A program made the translations under genes and the position numbers. The notes below the pieces were generated by a model, which saw nothing but the letters and a program-made list of their open reading frames with translations, ran no database searches and was not told the origin of the DNA. Source: Chloroflexota bacterium (GTDB lineage Bacteria; Chloroflexota; Anaerolineae; Anaerolineales; Villigracilaceae). Taken from it: DNA of 64,000 nucleotides. Shown in pieces: positions 35,401 to 42,192 of this stretch (within the stretch, counting starts at the first letter, position 1; the number at the start of each line of letters is the position of its first letter). The stretch lies in the NCBI GenBank assembly GCA_016234495.1, contig JACRBI010000054.1:310001-374000 (forward strand). Direction: 5' to 3'.

Positions 35401-35674
35401 GGCTCAACCTGAAGCGCAGAACATTACTGAGATTTTGGCGCAGGCCAAGGGTGAGTTGGACCGCGGCGATATCCCAACTGCTTTGAATCATTACGGGAAG
35501 CTGATCAAAAAAGGCAAGCACCTTGAAGAAGCCATCCGCGACTTAAGCGAGTCGTTGTATCGCTACCCGGTTGAGGTGGGAATCTGGCAAACGCTGGGCG
35601 ATGCCTACATGCGCTCCAATCGTTTGAAGGAAGCGCTCGAGGCTTATAACAAGGCTGAAGAGTTAATTCGTTAA
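32459..35674 (+). CDS. TPR protein with a long acidic PDWL-motif region
   Basis: A 1071-residue protein. Residues 1-250 are TPR repeats (AVSHCHHILKTFPKHLETYRL). Residues about 280-950 are acidic, low-complexity sequence in which a short motif of the form P-[DE]-W-[LIV] (IPDWLSGL, TPDWLSEM, VPDWLSGLGD) recurs about 16 times. Residues about 990-1071 return to TPRs (ALNHYGKLIKKGKHLEEAI). A 58-residue unit is repeated in tandem (34058-34375). The motifs look like an array of short binding peptides for one partner domain. Function unknown, but such proteins are common in Anaerolineae. It lies 61 bases after the phosphorylase gene. Confidence 0.8.
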   Translation: MAKVSLRIYNREIESLIDQGHTEEAVSHCHHILKTFPKHLETYRLLGKAHLEAKRYMEAVDIFSRVLMAAPEDFVAHVGMSIISDEQHKLDDAIWHMERAFETQPSNAAIQGELQRLYGRRDGMEPPKIRMTRGALAFMYVQGELYPQAVAEIHAVLDDDPNRGDMRILLARAYHRSGQKADATDMCAQLLKQYPYCLDANRIMVDLIPSRAGAAESTEVYRTRVFELDPYASFTKGSIFLSNEIPDAAVNLERLEYTGSDVQLSQEWGSSLGIGLGSAAASSSEQPDWLRSGGVSDFSNQSQPVPASASEAEDEIPDFLRAAGWGESNTPEQPTSIFDQDSSSDESLVPADLPDWLKGQAPVTEPLHPVQQAPAQSLDTPDWLSEMSSEQAVDSAAPQSTDISDWLSSLDDAQDVKESPAVPAGDIPDWLSGLSDAATTPETEAPQAASDTPEWLGGLGTAAAAAAAADAFEAEPAQPGDVPDWLSGLGDAKASEPMAAQSSDIPEWLNGMDDLQPITPVSAKTTEPSVDELGTSAQEQDDAVAWLESLAAKHGAKPEEMVTDPNLRSETPPDWVQQAQTLNQQPSVENLGTSAQEQDDAVAWLESLAAKHGAKPEEMVSDPNKRSETPPEWVQQAQAVGEAESISSAKDISQKPDEQIFSEFDTTSIIPTEADATGMWLRDLDKKEKESEFITPSADHAQDVPEWLKDIQSQPEQMEETSLKQADIPDWIKSAQPVDSDDQIKFVEDTPAAQNSDLPDWLSGIEDESPVKETAGDQGLPNNDLSNWLSGLDEEPGLPFESMPTPNSILADSMPRPVESPVQQEPVAAKADLPDWLSDVDAKPEEDLEEDLWKKSIEQEVETIASQPTDEPAPVTETVDLPDWLQGVEVESDKAAEIAEVEMEGDDSPPWMVREKFEAEELLQPIPTSPSEWHPVDMIETKPIRIQREEEIPAAVLEPALAAPSEPAPATKKKTGLSVRQAQPEAQNITEILAQAKGELDRGDIPTALNHYGKLIKKGKHLEEAIRDLSESLYRYPVEVGIWQTLGDAYMRSNRLKEALEAYNKAEELIR
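34058..34375 (+). repeat. Tandem 174-base repeat inside the TPR/PDWL gene
   Basis: Two units with a 174-base (58-codon) period encode GTSAQEQDDAVAWLESLAAK and onward, ending with PP[DE]WVQQAQ. The central 50 bases are identical in both, so the duplication is recent. Confidence 0.9.
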
Positions 35675-35678
35675 TACC

Positions 35679-35797
35679 TGTCATTGCGAGGGCAATGTTT
35701 TTCGCCCGAAGCAAACTCTGCTATCGAAAAGAGAATGCTTCGTCCCGATAAAAGCATTCGGGATGATATCGGGGAAAGCGCCCTCCCCGCAATGACG
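35679..35797. repeat. REP-like hairpin element
   Basis: TGTCATTGCGAGGGC at the left is answered by GCGCCCTCCCCGCAATGACG at the right. Inner words CCGAAGCAAAC, GAATGCTTCGTCC and ATTCGGGATGATATCGGGG form nested hairpins. It is a longer variant of the element at 15252-15345 and lies between the TPR gene and ndk. Confidence 0.7.
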
Positions 35798-35831
35798 AGG
35801 TGTAACTATATTTTATTCTGGAGGATTTTCT

Positions 35832-36284
35832 GTGGAAAGAACGCTCGTACTTGTAAAACCCGATGGTGTGCAGCGTGGACTCATCGGTGAGGTGATTGCC
35901 CGTTTTGAACGCCGCGGGCTTCGGCTGGTAGCCGCGAAATTTATTCAAGTCAGCCAGTCCTTGGCTGAGACTCATTATGCCGAGCATAAAGGCAAGCCCT
36001 TCTATGATGGTTTGATTTCGTATATCACGTCCGCGCCGGTTATGGCGATGGTTTGGGAAGGCCCGAATGGGGTCGCCGCTGTCCGTCAGACAGTCGGTTC
36101 GACCAAACCTGTCGAAGCCGCCCCGGGTACGATCCGCCATGACTTCGCGCTTGAAGTCGGCCGCAATCTGATCCATGCTTCAGATAAACCCGAAACCGGT
36201 GAACGCGAAGTGGCGCTCTGGTTCAAGCCCGAAGAACTTGTGGATTGGAAACGCGCTGTGGACCAATGGGTGTTTGAGAAGTAA
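35832..36284 (+). CDS. ndk: Nucleoside diphosphate kinase
   Basis: A 150-residue kinase that balances nucleoside triphosphates through a phosphohistidine. It starts at GTG, supported by GGAGG ten bases before. Markers are [21 protein letters not shown] and the active-site His 115 in NLIHASD. The usual RGDF segment reads RHDF here. Confidence 0.95.
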   Translation: MERTLVLVKPDGVQRGLIGEVIARFERRGLRLVAAKFIQVSQSLAETHYAEHKGKPFYDGLISYITSAPVMAMVWEGPNGVAAVRQTVGSTKPVEAAPGTIRHDFALEVGRNLIHASDKPETGEREVALWFKPEELVDWKRAVDQWVFEK

Positions 36285-36330
36285 CTTTAGAATTTACATC
36301 CGTAGACAGGTTCACAAATAAATAAGTATT

Positions 36331-36371
36331 GATGTAAAAAATCCCATGCACAGCACGGGATTTTTTACATC
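36331..36371. terminator. Bidirectional intrinsic terminator
   Basis: GATGTAAAAAATCCC (36331-36345) and GGGATTTTTTACATC (36357-36371) form a perfect 15-bp stem with A/T runs inside. It closes ndk and the convergent rsfS operon. Confidence 0.88.
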
Positions 36372-36405
36372 TTTTCATATCTGCCTGTTTACCTGCCTGC
36401 TGCTC

Positions 36406-36750
36406 TTATTGCAACCTCAGCAGGACTTTCCCGTCTTCCCATAATTCTTCAAGATTATAAAAGCCGCGCTGATCAGGCGAGAAGAGATGCAGGATCACGT
36501 CGCCGTAATCCACGATCACCCAGCCGTCACGGGCGAAGCCCTGTTTTTTGCCTTTCTTTTTGTGCCGGACGCGGATATCTTCAATGGCTGCGCTGGCGAG
36601 TGCGTCCACCATGCGGTCGCTGGTGCCGGTGCAGATAATAAAATAATCGGTGAATGAGACTATATCTTTTAAGTCTATCAGGACAATGTCTTCCCCTTTT
36701 TTGTCTTCAAGGGAGTTTACGATTTCACGAGCAAGTTCCAGTGCGTTCAG
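36406..36750 (-). CDS. rsfS: Ribosomal silencing factor RsfS, CTG start
   Basis: A 114-residue factor that binds L14 on the 50S subunit and blocks subunit joining. The whole family core is visible: LNALELAREIVNSLEDKKGE, then DIVLIDLKDIVSFTDYFIIC, TGTSDRMVDALA and VIVDYGDVILHLFSPDQR. No ATG, GTG or TTG precedes this core; the only earlier ATG-type codon in frame is inside it at MVDAL, too late. Upstream in frame comes TGA-AAT-CTG, so the start must be CTG at 36750. AGAGG lies six bases before, and the CTG overlaps the stop of thpR as CTGA. The non-standard start may be a decayed ATGA overlap. Confidence 0.85.
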   Translation of the reverse strand: MNALELAREIVNSLEDKKGEDIVLIDLKDIVSFTDYFIICTGTSDRMVDALASAAIEDIRVRHKKKGKKQGFARDGWVIVDYGDVILHLFSPDQRGFYNLEELWEDGKVLLRLQ

Positions 36751-37346
36751 ATTTCACCTCTTTTTTGTTTGGATAACGGAGCGGAAAATAATTTTGTATA
36801 CACCGATCCGCTGGGTTGGAGTTCGCTTTTAATAAGATGCACAGAGTCTACTCTGGCGGTGCCAATATTGCCAAGTTGAATGTTGTCGAGCGCGGCGCGG
36901 ATCTTCGGCAAGTCTGCGGAGTTGGCGCTCTGTCGAACACGGCCAATGGTGAGATGCGGGGAAAAGGGACGCTCTTCCTGTTCATAGCCGAGGCGGGACG
37001 AGCCGGCTTCAATACTTTTTTGCAGCGAAGCGAGATTTGCCGGGGCGTGGAGTCCGACCCATAGAACGCGCGGCTTGCGCGAGGTCGGGTATGAGCCGAG
37101 GCCGCCGATTTGCAGATCAAATTGCGGGTGTGAATCCGCTTCACGGGTGAGCATCTGCTTTAAAAAGTCCACATGCGAGGCGGCGATGTCACCGAGGAAC
37201 TTTAAGGTTAAATGCATGTTGTGGGCGGGGGTCCAGCGGATGAGTTCGCCTCCCAAAGTTTGACGCAGGCGCGCAGTTTGTTTTTCGATGGCTTCTCGAA
37301 TATCCAGAGGCAGTTCGATGGCAATGAAAGCGCGTAGCAGACCCAT
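36747..37346 (-). CDS. thpR: RNA 2',3'-cyclic phosphodiesterase
   Basis: A 199-residue 2H phosphoesterase (formerly 2'-5' RNA ligase). The two HxTx motifs are HLTLKFLGD and HLTIGRV. Length and the starting segment RAFIAIELP fit ThpR. It probably opens cyclic phosphate ends of RNA fragments. It lies nine bases after a response-regulator gene and overlaps rsfS. Confidence 0.9.
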   Translation of the reverse strand: MGLLRAFIAIELPLDIREAIEKQTARLRQTLGGELIRWTPAHNMHLTLKFLGDIAASHVDFLKQMLTREADSHPQFDLQIGGLGSYPTSRKPRVLWVGLHAPANLASLQKSIEAGSSRLGYEQEERPFSPHLTIGRVRQSANSADLPKIRAALDNIQLGNIGTARVDSVHLIKSELQPSGSVYTKLFSAPLSKQKRGEI

Positions 37347-37355
37347 GCGAAATGA

Positions 37356-37736
37356 TTACGCCTTTTGCAGTACTTGTTCAACGGCTTGCTTGAGATCGAG
37401 AAAACCGACCGGCTTCGTGAGGTAGATGGACGCGCCCGCTTCGAGGCCGACCTTGATATCGCCGGGCATGCTTTTGGCTGAAACAACGATGACAGGGATG
37501 TTGACTAGATCGGCTTCGCGGCGCATATAACCCAGGATATCAAGTCCGGAGACATCCGGCATCATAATATCGAGCAGGACAACGTCGGGTTTTTCTTTTG
37601 AGAGCATTGACATGGATGGGGCGTTGGACACGACTTTTATGACGCGATATCCATTAATGCGCATCATCTCCGCAAACAATTCAGCGGCGTCCGGTTCATC
37701 CTCAATGATCATCACTGTTTTTTGTGAAGCCGTCAT
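37356..37736 (-). CDS. Single-domain response regulator
   Basis: A 126-residue receiver domain with no output domain. The phosphoacceptor is D56 (LLDIMMPDVSG), the acidic pair is IEDEPD, and the conserved lysine is in YLTKPVGF. It may be a phosphate shuttle or a sink for a kinase elsewhere. It is the first gene of the unit with thpR and rsfS. Confidence 0.88.
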   Translation of the reverse strand: MTASQKTVMIIEDEPDAAELFAEMMRINGYRVIKVVSNAPSMSMLSKEKPDVVLLDIMMPDVSGLDILGYMRREADLVNIPVIVVSAKSMPGDIKVGLEAGASIYLTKPVGFLDLKQAVEQVLQKA

Positions 37737-37847
37737 ACTTTACCTCGGCGCTAAAAATAGCATATTCCAGATGAATTGGCAAGGTCGTGATTTCGTAAGA
37801 ATTCGCGGCGCGTCTCAGTCTATGATGCATCGATGATTGGAGGAACA

Positions 37848-38354
37848 ATGACAGAGTTGGAAGCCTTTCGCGTGGAGAAGGATGAGTTCTTTGGCAGCCA
37901 TCCGCAAAGCCCGTTGACCCGTGAGCAGAAGAGGGATTTTCACGGATTGAATTATTTCCCTGAAAACGAATCTCTGCGGCTCGAAGTGAAAGTGGATGAG
38001 TACCCGGTCAAGCCGCGCTTTGAGATGCAGACTTCGACCGGAGATGTTCAAACCTATGAGAAGTTCGGCAGGTTCAGTTTTGTGGTGGATGGCGAGGTTG
38101 TGGAATTGACCATTTATCAGGGCGGGCACGGATACTTCCTGCCGTTTGTAGATTCCCTGGCCGGCAGCGAGACTTACCCGGCGGGGCGTTATCTTGAACC
38201 CGAGCCATTGCCCGGCGGCCGTTTTCTTGTGGATTTCAACGTGGCTTATAACCCATACTGCGCGTATAACGAGATGTGGTCCTGTCCGATCACCCCGGCG
38301 GAGAATCGTTTGAAGGTTGCGATTCGAGCTGGGGAGAAATTATTTCACGATTAA
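37848..38354 (+). CDS. DUF1684 protein
   Basis: A 168-residue protein of the DUF1684 family. The conserved C-terminal half shows GRYLEPEPLPGGRFLVDFN and NPYCAYNEMWSCPITPAENR, with two conserved cysteines in the pattern CAYNxxWSCP. GGAGG precedes the ATG. Homologues are predicted beta-barrel proteins, some bound to flavin-free small ligands; function unknown. Confidence 0.85.
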   Translation: MTELEAFRVEKDEFFGSHPQSPLTREQKRDFHGLNYFPENESLRLEVKVDEYPVKPRFEMQTSTGDVQTYEKFGRFSFVVDGEVVELTIYQGGHGYFLPFVDSLAGSETYPAGRYLEPEPLPGGRFLVDFNVAYNPYCAYNEMWSCPITPAENRLKVAIRAGEKLFHD

Positions 38355-38394
38355 ATAGGGGATGCTGAAAACGCACGCGACACAGATTGTTTCT

Positions 38395-38682
38395 TTATTC
38401 CCTGGTGTTTTCCAGAACCGCCAAAAGGGCTTCGTATTCGTCGCTGCATTCGGAACATAGATCCAGGTGTTCATGGATGAGGGGCATAAGCTTCTCGGCA
38501 TCCTTTGAGTTGACTTCCCTTTCCACAAATTCGTCCAATTGCATAAACAAATCACCGCATGACATTTCTTCTGCGCGCGCGTTATCCAGAACCTTCAGAA
38601 ACTTTAAGACAACTTCATCTGTCAATTGTTCCCGGGGTTTGAAGGCGTTTTGAATGCGTTTAATGATTTTTTTCATAATCAT
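38395..38682 (-). CDS. Probable zinc-finger anti-sigma factor
   Basis: A 95-residue protein whose last half contains SCGDLFMQLDEFVER and HEHLDLCSECSDEYEALL. The H-x3-C-x2-C arrangement matches the zinc-binding anti-sigma (ZAS-type) domain. No transmembrane helix is present, so it would act in the cytoplasm. It follows the sigma gene by 33 bases. Start could be either of two ATGs (MIMKK). Confidence 0.7.
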   Translation of the reverse strand: MIMKKIIKRIQNAFKPREQLTDEVVLKFLKVLDNARAEEMSCGDLFMQLDEFVEREVNSKDAEKLMPLIHEHLDLCSECSDEYEALLAVLENTRE

Positions 38683-38715
38683 GCTGAAAATTTGACGATT
38701 AATCAAATCTTAATC

Positions 38716-39354
38716 TTACTTTTGCTCGAACGCCATTAATAGATCCTGGGGCGTGATGTCTTCAAGCGCGAGTCTTCTCTTGAGTCGCAGACGGGCATCG
38801 TGCAGAAGCTTGTATAGCGCGTTACGGTTGGTTTTCATCCGTTTTGCGGCTTCTTCCATTGGCATGTCCTGCAAGCCAAGCAACACGAGCGCTTCACGCT
38901 GTTTGGGAGTGAGTTCCTCCTCCAAAATGCGGCGGACGTGAACGAGCATGTCTGAGCGTTCTGCCGAGGTTTCGGGAGATGCCTGGGTATCAGCGAGCAG
39001 GCCGGGGGGCGGCGGAGCGTCTTCGTTCTCGGTCAACTCATCGAGAGACGAGTCCCGCCAGCGTTTGCGGCGCAGTTCGGTCAGCGCAAGGCGGATGGCG
39101 ATCTTATGCACCCAGGTGGTGAATAGGCTGCGGCCTTCGAAGGTGTCGATCTGGTCCAGTACCCGCAGGAGGGTTTCCTGGGTCACTTCTTCGACCAGCG
39201 GCTGAAAAAGCGGATCATCCGAAGAAAGCCAGCGGGTAAGCGCGTACGGCAGGCCTTTTTGGATAATCTCGCGCAGGTCATTTAACGCATCCGCGTGGGT
39301 TGCGCCGGTACTTCTAAGATCGGCGAGCCATGCTTCGTTGGTTCGTGAGGTCAT
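38716..39354 (-). CDS. ECF-type RNA polymerase sigma factor
   Basis: A 212-residue sigma factor. Region 2 is visible at EEVTQETLLRVLDQIDTFEG and FTTWVHKIAIRLALTELRR. Region 4 is LTPKQREALVLLGLQDMP and then EEAAKRMKTNRNALYKLLHD. The linker is Pro/Glu-rich. Directly upstream on the other strand is a small membrane-protein gene; the sigma gene is followed by its probable anti-sigma factor. The unusual asparagine (TNRNALYKLL) replaces the more common GTVKSRL helix. Confidence 0.88.
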   Translation of the reverse strand: MTSRTNEAWLADLRSTGATHADALNDLREIIQKGLPYALTRWLSSDDPLFQPLVEEVTQETLLRVLDQIDTFEGRSLFTTWVHKIAIRLALTELRRKRWRDSSLDELTENEDAPPPPGLLADTQASPETSAERSDMLVHVRRILEEELTPKQREALVLLGLQDMPMEEAAKRMKTNRNALYKLLHDARLRLKRRLALEDITPQDLLMAFEQK

Positions 39355-39508
39355 GATGGCTGATTATAAAAGAAAACTTCAGGGGAAAAAAAATTCTTAT
39401 GAAACTATGAGACTTTTGGATGGCCGGTTGGTTGAATTTGTCCATCATAATTCGGGAAACAGGTTAAAATTCAGCCGGTTTCAATTTTGAATCGCCCAAT
39501 GGAGAGAG

Positions 39509-40003
39509 ATGAGAAAGATAATCGCTTTATTTTTTGTGCTGGCTGTGATCGTCCCCACTGCTGTTGCCTTTGCAAAGGGTGACTTTGCCTACATTGCCAT
39601 CAAGGGGCCGGGTATCACCGGTGAGTTGAATGTCACCAACCCGTCGCTGACAGAGGATTTTTTCGTGTTCGCTGATTTTTCAAAGGGAAGCATCGAAGCC
39701 CCGCTTGACCCGGGGCAGGGGTATCAGGTTACCCGCGTCTATGTGGATGGCACAGACGTTCTGCCCTTTGACCAGCTGCATTATTATCCGTACACCGGGT
39801 ATGTATATTACGATGGATTGGTCAACGGATCATCCGAATATGTTGGCAAATGGTATCTTGCCAACGATGCGGCGAGCGCTCCGTTTCGGGCGGCGTTGTC
39901 TGAGAAGGCGCGGCTAAGTTGGTATACCTTTGGGGTACTGGCGATCATTTTGGTCATTGTGTTCATCGCCTACCACTCAAAACCAAAAGCGGCTGCTGCC
40001 TAA
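39509..40003 (+). CDS. Exported protein with C-terminal membrane anchor
   Basis: A 164-residue protein with a signal peptide (MRKIIALFFVLAVIVPTAVAFA), a beta-rich extracellular part and one C-terminal helix (WYTFGVLAIILVIVFIAY) followed by a short basic tail. I do not recognise the family. It is divergent from the sigma gene, 154 bases away, and may belong to its regulon. Confidence 0.6.
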   Translation: MRKIIALFFVLAVIVPTAVAFAKGDFAYIAIKGPGITGELNVTNPSLTEDFFVFADFSKGSIEAPLDPGQGYQVTRVYVDGTDVLPFDQLHYYPYTGYVYYDGLVNGSSEYVGKWYLANDAASAPFRAALSEKARLSWYTFGVLAIILVIVFIAYHSKPKAAAA

Positions 40004-40010
40004 TGCCAAT

Positions 40011-40042
40011 AAAAAGTCCCGCTGAATTCAGCGGGACTTTTT
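40011..40042. terminator. Bidirectional terminator, perfect 32-base palindrome
   Basis: AAAAAGTCCCGCTGAA and TTCAGCGGGACTTTTT form a perfect palindrome. It ends two convergent genes. The arms share AAAAGTCCCGC with the terminator at 5069-5097. Confidence 0.88.
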
Positions 40043-40043
40043 A

Positions 40044-42098
40044 TCACCTGACGCTGAATGTATCAGACCTTTCGTCGTAAGTGAACAACAAAACCTGCGC
40101 CTTTGCAATTTCCACTTGCCCCGAATAGACCGTGCGGAAATCATTGTCGTCATCCTTCAACAGGATTTCAATTTGATGCGTGCCAGTGTCGACGGGCAGG
40201 AATTCGAGATTGGAGATCCGCCCTTCGCCGCTCAGACCAGACGGGGAGTAGGTTTCCTCGAAAATGGTTTTGCCGTCGGCTGTGACCCTCACGCTGACGG
40301 GGAAGCGCTCGCCGCCGAATATTTTGGCTGCGTCTGCGCCTTCGGGCAGTACCACGCCTTCGGGAATCCTTGGCGTGGAAATTTTACCTTTCATGTCAAT
40401 TGCGATTCGCAGGGCGCTTTCATTTGCTTCGACCATGCCTGCGGGAATATCGAGTGGAAGCGCTGTGGCGAAGAGCAGGGTCAGCAGGATGACGCTGGCG
40501 AGAGAAGACACGAATGATGGGGCTTTTTTACTGCGATCCTTTGTTTCAGGCAGGACAGGCGCTTTCTTGTTGGCTTGAAACCCCGGGCGGTTCAAATCGT
40601 CAAGCAGGGTTGAGACCGCAGTCGAATCACCGGGCGTGACCTCAAGCAGGTGGATGTCGCTGGTGAGCAGGGCAGGGCGCAGGCGCAGTCGGTTTGTTAT
40701 CCAATGCGTGTCTTCGCGGTACAGGCTGTCATCGTACGGGTGCGAGAGGATGACCACGTCGCGCGCGCCTTCGTGATGCAGGGTCTTGATCCACTCAATG
40801 TTGACCGCGCTTTCGGATGGCAGAACGGCCGTGACAACACGCGACTCGCCCCACGGGGATGTGGATACCGGCCCATGATTTTTTTCTGCCAGGAGGGATT
40901 TGGGTAAACCGTCCAAGGCTTCGTTGCGCTGGCTGGCAAACAAGACTGTGACAGGCTGACCTGTTTCTTTTTCGCGTTTGAGCGCCCCGCGAACTGCTGA
41001 GAAGGTCTGGTTTCCGTTGTAGCCGCCCTTCAGGTCAATCGCATCTGTCGGGCAGGCGCCGACGCAAATTCCACAGCCGGTGCATTGCGCTGGATTGACG
41101 ATGGCGAGTTTGTGATACTTTGTTTCGTCATGACGATCCACCATGCGGATTGCGTCGTACGGACATTCGTTGAAGCAAAGCACACAGCCAGTACACTTTG
41201 AATCGGTAACAAGAGCAGGCCCGAGGTCACGCCCCGAAGCGACCCAGGGCAGCAGGAAAAATCCTCCGCCCACGAAGATCGCCAGCCCCCAGAAAATCCA
41301 ATTGCCCATCTGATCGATCAAAGGCAGGAAGCCGAGGTAGAAGGCGTCCATCGGCGCGGAGCTGACCAGAGTGCTGAGGTCGGCGGGCAGCGCGGATGAA
41401 ACTGGTTTGATCACGGCAAGCAGGATTAGCCCAATAGTGGCTTGAATGGAGACCCAGCGGGGCGACCACCACCTTGCGCGCGAGAGTCGCAGCACGTGAA
41501 TGTAGATGCCGAGGAAGCCGATCAGCGGGAGGAAGACATGCAGGAAAAGAATGATGACAAAGTTTGAAAATGTGTTGGACGCAAGCGAGGGGGAAATGTA
41601 GGTGAGGCCTTCTGAACCTGCGACCGTGTTCATCATGTATTCGGTCATCCATTGCGCGCGCTGATCCCAGATGAGCCAGTAGCCCATTGTGCCCGTCAGC
41701 CAGGTGGCCGCGAGCATGATCCAGCCGCTTGTCCATGCCAGCCAGCGCGAACCCCAATAACGGTCGCTGAACATCATCTTGAAGAAATGCAAAATGATGA
41801 GCACGATCATGCCGTCTGAGGCGTAACGATGCACTCCGCGCATGAGCGAGCCAAGCCAGTTCGAGCTGATCTTTTCCACTGTGGCAAAGGCCACATCCGA
41901 GCCGGGGCGGTAGAAGATCGTCAGGTATGTGCCTGTCACGATCAGCACGATCAAAAAATAAACGGTCAGCGTGCCGAGGTGATAGAACGGATTGAAATCC
42001 GATTTTGTGAATCTGTTGACGAATCCTTCAAAGCGCGACCAGAGTTTATCGAATGCGCGCATGAAGCGGCGGTTTGCGTAGGGGTTTGAAATTGTCAT
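40044..42098 (-). CDS. Cytochrome b - double ferredoxin - FlpD-like fusion protein
   Basis: A 684-residue membrane protein. Residues about 30-270 form a cytochrome b domain with two pairs of heme-ligand-type histidines (GVHRYASDGM/ILHFFKM and FLHVFLPL/YIHVLRL). Residues about 290-360 carry two 4Fe-4S motifs (CTGCVLCFNECP, CTGCGICVGACP). Next is an MvhD/FlpD-like domain (VTVLFASQRNEALD, VVILSHPYDDSLYRED) in which all family cysteines are replaced. A single transmembrane helix and a beta domain end it. It probably passes electrons between a quinone pool or donor and iron-sulfur partners; no partner is clearly identified. It is the last gene of the respiratory block. Confidence 0.8.
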   Translation of the reverse strand: MTISNPYANRRFMRAFDKLWSRFEGFVNRFTKSDFNPFYHLGTLTVYFLIVLIVTGTYLTIFYRPGSDVAFATVEKISSNWLGSLMRGVHRYASDGMIVLIILHFFKMMFSDRYWGSRWLAWTSGWIMLAATWLTGTMGYWLIWDQRAQWMTEYMMNTVAGSEGLTYISPSLASNTFSNFVIILFLHVFLPLIGFLGIYIHVLRLSRARWWSPRWVSIQATIGLILLAVIKPVSSALPADLSTLVSSAPMDAFYLGFLPLIDQMGNWIFWGLAIFVGGGFFLLPWVASGRDLGPALVTDSKCTGCVLCFNECPYDAIRMVDRHDETKYHKLAIVNPAQCTGCGICVGACPTDAIDLKGGYNGNQTFSAVRGALKREKETGQPVTVLFASQRNEALDGLPKSLLAEKNHGPVSTSPWGESRVVTAVLPSESAVNIEWIKTLHHEGARDVVILSHPYDDSLYREDTHWITNRLRLRPALLTSDIHLLEVTPGDSTAVSTLLDDLNRPGFQANKKAPVLPETKDRSKKAPSFVSSLASVILLTLLFATALPLDIPAGMVEANESALRIAIDMKGKISTPRIPEGVVLPEGADAAKIFGGERFPVSVRVTADGKTIFEETYSPSGLSGEGRISNLEFLPVDTGTHQIEILLKDDDNDFRTVYSGQVEIAKAQVLLFTYDERSDTFSVR

Positions 42099-42117
42099 GG
42101 GTCAGGTTCCAGGTTTT

Positions 42118-42192
42118 TGAACCGCGAAGCACGCAAAGAGCGCAAAGAATTTAAAAGGGTTTTCTTGGCGTCCTTGGCGGTCTTGGCGGTTA
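42118..42192. repeat. Intergenic word repeat (CTTGGCG type)
   Basis: CCGCGAAGCACGCAAAGAGC and then TTGGCGTCCTTGGCGG, TCTTGGCGGTTAA form inverse halves (CGCAAAG versus CTTGGCG). It separates the copper ATPase gene from the cytochrome b gene. Confidence 0.6.
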
